64,000 nt of DNA from Labrenzia sp. CE80 (GTDB taxonomy: Bacteria > Pseudomonadota > Alphaproteobacteria > Rhizobiales > Stappiaceae): positions 1 through 64,000 of the forward strand of contig NZ_WAJT01000001.1 of NCBI RefSeq assembly GCF_009650605.1, written 5' to 3'. Positions 62,513 to 64,000 of the stretch are shown one piece after another. The translations under genes and the position numbers were made by a program. How positions within the stretch are numbered: the stretch's first letter is position 1; each line of letters opens with the position of its first letter. The notes below the pieces were generated by a model. It made no database searches. It was given only the letters and a program-made list of their open reading frames with translations, and had not been told where the DNA came from.

Positions 62513-62991
62513 CCCCGGTCGCGTCGCTGCTGGAAAACGTTGCTTTTGAAGAAGAAGACCGGTTCGCCGTTCTGGTTGATGCCATGGTTCTCGCCATGGA
62601 TCAGACCCCATTCGGGCCGGCTTTTGCTTTCCGTCTTTCCTGATACGATCCGCTTGTAGGATATGGTGTCGCCAACGAAAACAGGCCTGATCCATTTCAG
62701 ATCCTCAAGCCCGGGAGACGGGCCCGTCAGGGCGACGGGCTCTCCTTTGGCTTTGGCCTCTGCTTCCAGCGCCTGCTTCTTTTGAACCAGCAAGCGCATG
62801 AAGATGCCGGCCGTTTGCCATCCGGAGGCGCAAAGCTTGCCGAAGTGGGTCTGTACGGCGGCCGCATCGCTCAGGTGATAGGGCTGCGGGTCATATTTTT
62901 GGGCAAAGCGGATGATTTCCTCGCGGCCGAACGTGTGGCTGCCAAGCTCCATCTCATTGCCAATGGCAATATCTTCGAAATAACGGATCAT
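62509..62991 (-). CDS. MaoC-like (R)-hydratase domain protein
   Basis: A 160-residue hot-dog fold protein: YFEDIAIGNEMELGSHTFGR, IIRFAQKYDPQPYHLSDAAA (the hydratase site Asp and His), LCASGWQTAGIFMRLL. Likely acts on enoyl-CoA-type or related thioesters. Overlaps the preceding MaoC gene by four bases (ATGA), so the pair may form a heterodimer. Confidence 0.88.
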   Translation of the reverse strand: MIRYFEDIAIGNEMELGSHTFGREEIIRFAQKYDPQPYHLSDAAAVQTHFGKLCASGWQTAGIFMRLLVQKKQALEAEAKAKGEPVALTGPSPGLEDLKWIRPVFVGDTISYKRIVSGKTESKSRPEWGLIHGENHGINQNGEPVFFFKSNVFQQRRDRG

Positions 62992-63446
62992 GTGTTGCTG
63001 CTCCGCATTCGGAATAGGGCGGGGTTTTCATAGGTCATGACCAATGCGCCCGACTGGTTCGTGGTCTCCAGGCGCATGGTGATCATGCCAAAGCCAGGTT
63101 TCGAGCGCAGCGACCGAACGGCCAGGATTTCCATTCGCGCCGTCAGGACGTCACCTGCATAGACCGGTTTGCGCCAAAGCAACTTCTCAATGCCCGGAGA
63201 CCCCTGACAGGTGCTCTTGTTCAGGACACCAAGGGCGAGCAGGCGCATGGTTATCGACGCCGTGTGCCAGCCAGAAGCGGCAAGGCCGCCCAGGATGGAG
63301 GCCGCGCCGGCTTCCTCGTCCAGATGAAAGGGTTGTGGGTCGAATTCGCTCGCAAACTCGATGATCTCTTCGCGACTGACTTCGTAGCTTCCAAGTTCGA
63401 AAACCTGGCCCGGTGTGAAGTCTTCAAAGGCAAGTGGTGCAGTCAT
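62988..63446 (-). CDS. MaoC-like (R)-hydratase domain protein, upstream partner
   Basis: A 152-residue relative of the next gene: FEDFTPGQVFELGSYEVSRE, IIEFASEFDPQPFHLDEEAG, LAASGWHTASITMRLLA. A TTG at 63455 gives three extra residues. Same strand and coupled to the gene at 62509. Pathway unknown. Confidence 0.88.
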   Translation of the reverse strand: MTAPLAFEDFTPGQVFELGSYEVSREEIIEFASEFDPQPFHLDEEAGAASILGGLAASGWHTASITMRLLALGVLNKSTCQGSPGIEKLLWRKPVYAGDVLTARMEILAVRSLRSKPGFGMITMRLETTNQSGALVMTYENPALFRMRSSNT

Positions 63447-63646
63447 GCCGGGCAACCTAATTGAGCCGCGGAAATGACGCTAGCCCTGTCTTTCGGGTTT
63501 GAAACGACTGGTTCGATCGCCAGTACTTCATCCCTTCATCTTGTCAATTTTGCACTGCGGCAAGGCACGGCCTATGATGACCACGTCTATGGTTCCGTCT
63601 TCCAAACGGGATTTTCTGTCCAATCATTTTCCGGGAGTTCTTTTTC

Positions 63647-64000
63647 ATGTCAGCTGTTACGCCGCTCGAAACGGCGGAAGCCATCTCCGACATTGCCTTT
63701 GCCTTCATGGGGTCCAAAGCCCTGTTTGCGGCTCTCCATGTTGATCTTTTTTCTGCACTGTCGGAACAAACACTGACCGCTGAAGAACTTGCGGTTCGAA
63801 CCGGATTGGAGGTCGATCGCATCACCACGCTCCTCACTGCCCTGACGGTTTTGGGGCTGGTCCGTCGAGATGGCGGGGGATTTGCCAATTCTCCTGCGGC
63901 CGAGGGCTTCCTCGTTAAGGGCCGCAAGTATGACTTCGGAGACTATCTCCGTTTTCAGATCGACAAGCAGATGTATCCGTTTTTGACCCAGCTTAATGAT
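63647..64000 (+). CDS. O-methyltransferase-like protein, cut by window end
   Basis: An open frame of 118 codons from the ATG at 63647 (CCGGGAG 14 bases before) runs off the window. It reads a winged-helix dimerisation domain typical of SAM-dependent O-methyltransferases: SKALFAALHVDLFSALSEQT, LTAEELAVRTGLEVDRITTL, LTALTVLGLVRRDGGGFANS. The catalytic SAM domain lies outside the window, so the call is from the N-terminal domain only. Confidence 0.75.
   Translation, partial: MSAVTPLETAEAISDIAFAFMGSKALFAALHVDLFSALSEQTLTAEELAVRTGLEVDRITTLLTALTVLGLVRRDGGGFANSPAAEGFLVKGRKYDFGDYLRFQIDKQMYPFLTQLND

Overview
The window is chromosomal DNA of an alphaproteobacterium. The CtrA-type flagellar control set (SciP, FlbD, a perfect CtrA box), the type III cellulose operon, the MoxR/DUF58/DUF4159 operon and the trmL/hemF/petABC neighbourhood suggest a marine Hyphomicrobiales member, perhaps Roseibium/Labrenzia-like. 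The genus is a guess from gene content, not a measured placement.

Layout. (1) 1-9.1 kb: cellulose operon bcsN-bcsA-bcsB-bcsZ-bcsK on the + strand, with an IS3-family transposase 3' end on each side. (2) 9.2-18.8 kb: a mosaic accessory region ending at a tRNA-Met(CAT) gene. It holds two nearly identical IS3-family elements (9538-10755 and 17534-18752), a remnant of another IS3-family transposase, an IS6-family transposase with two frameshifts, the two ends of a serine recombinase in permuted order, and three matrix-glycan genes: a 1073-residue RTX-type glycosidase, an AT-rich acyltransferase-like gene and a NodB-type deacetylase. (3) 18.8-31.6 kb: tRNA-Met, mnmA, then flagellar genes fliK, flgD, sciP, fliF, fliG, fliH, fliN, flbD, flhA, with a sigma-54 promoter before fliK and a CtrA box before fliF. 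(4) 31.6-38.3 kb: housekeeping and small genes (mtnA, GNAT proteins, metallophosphoesterase, Nudix, glutathionyl-hydroquinone reductase) and a 38-codon small ORF. (5) 38.3-48.3 kb: minus-strand moxR-DUF58-DUF4159-membrane protein operon, divergent from DUF1285-Nudix-DUF6111-cca. (6) 48.4-56.3 kb: HD-GYP protein, hemF, trmL and two ABC exporters separated by small membrane-protein genes. (7) 56.6-64 kb: petABC (cytochrome bc1), mtnP, apt, bluB, a GNAT protein, two MaoC-like genes and a methyltransferase cut by the window end.

Functional links. The cellulose operon and the glycosidase/deacetylase cargo both point to an exopolysaccharide matrix, and the flagellar cluster to motility. SciP, FlbD and an HD-GYP protein provide the kind of regulators that switch between these states, but no direct link is visible in the sequence. 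MtnP makes adenine and 5-methylthioribose-1-phosphate, used by Apt (adjacent) and MtnA (about 26 kb away).

The most unusual material is the accessory region at 9-18.8 kb and several very small genes (35665-35781, 53823-53894, 31623-31892, 60366-60566).
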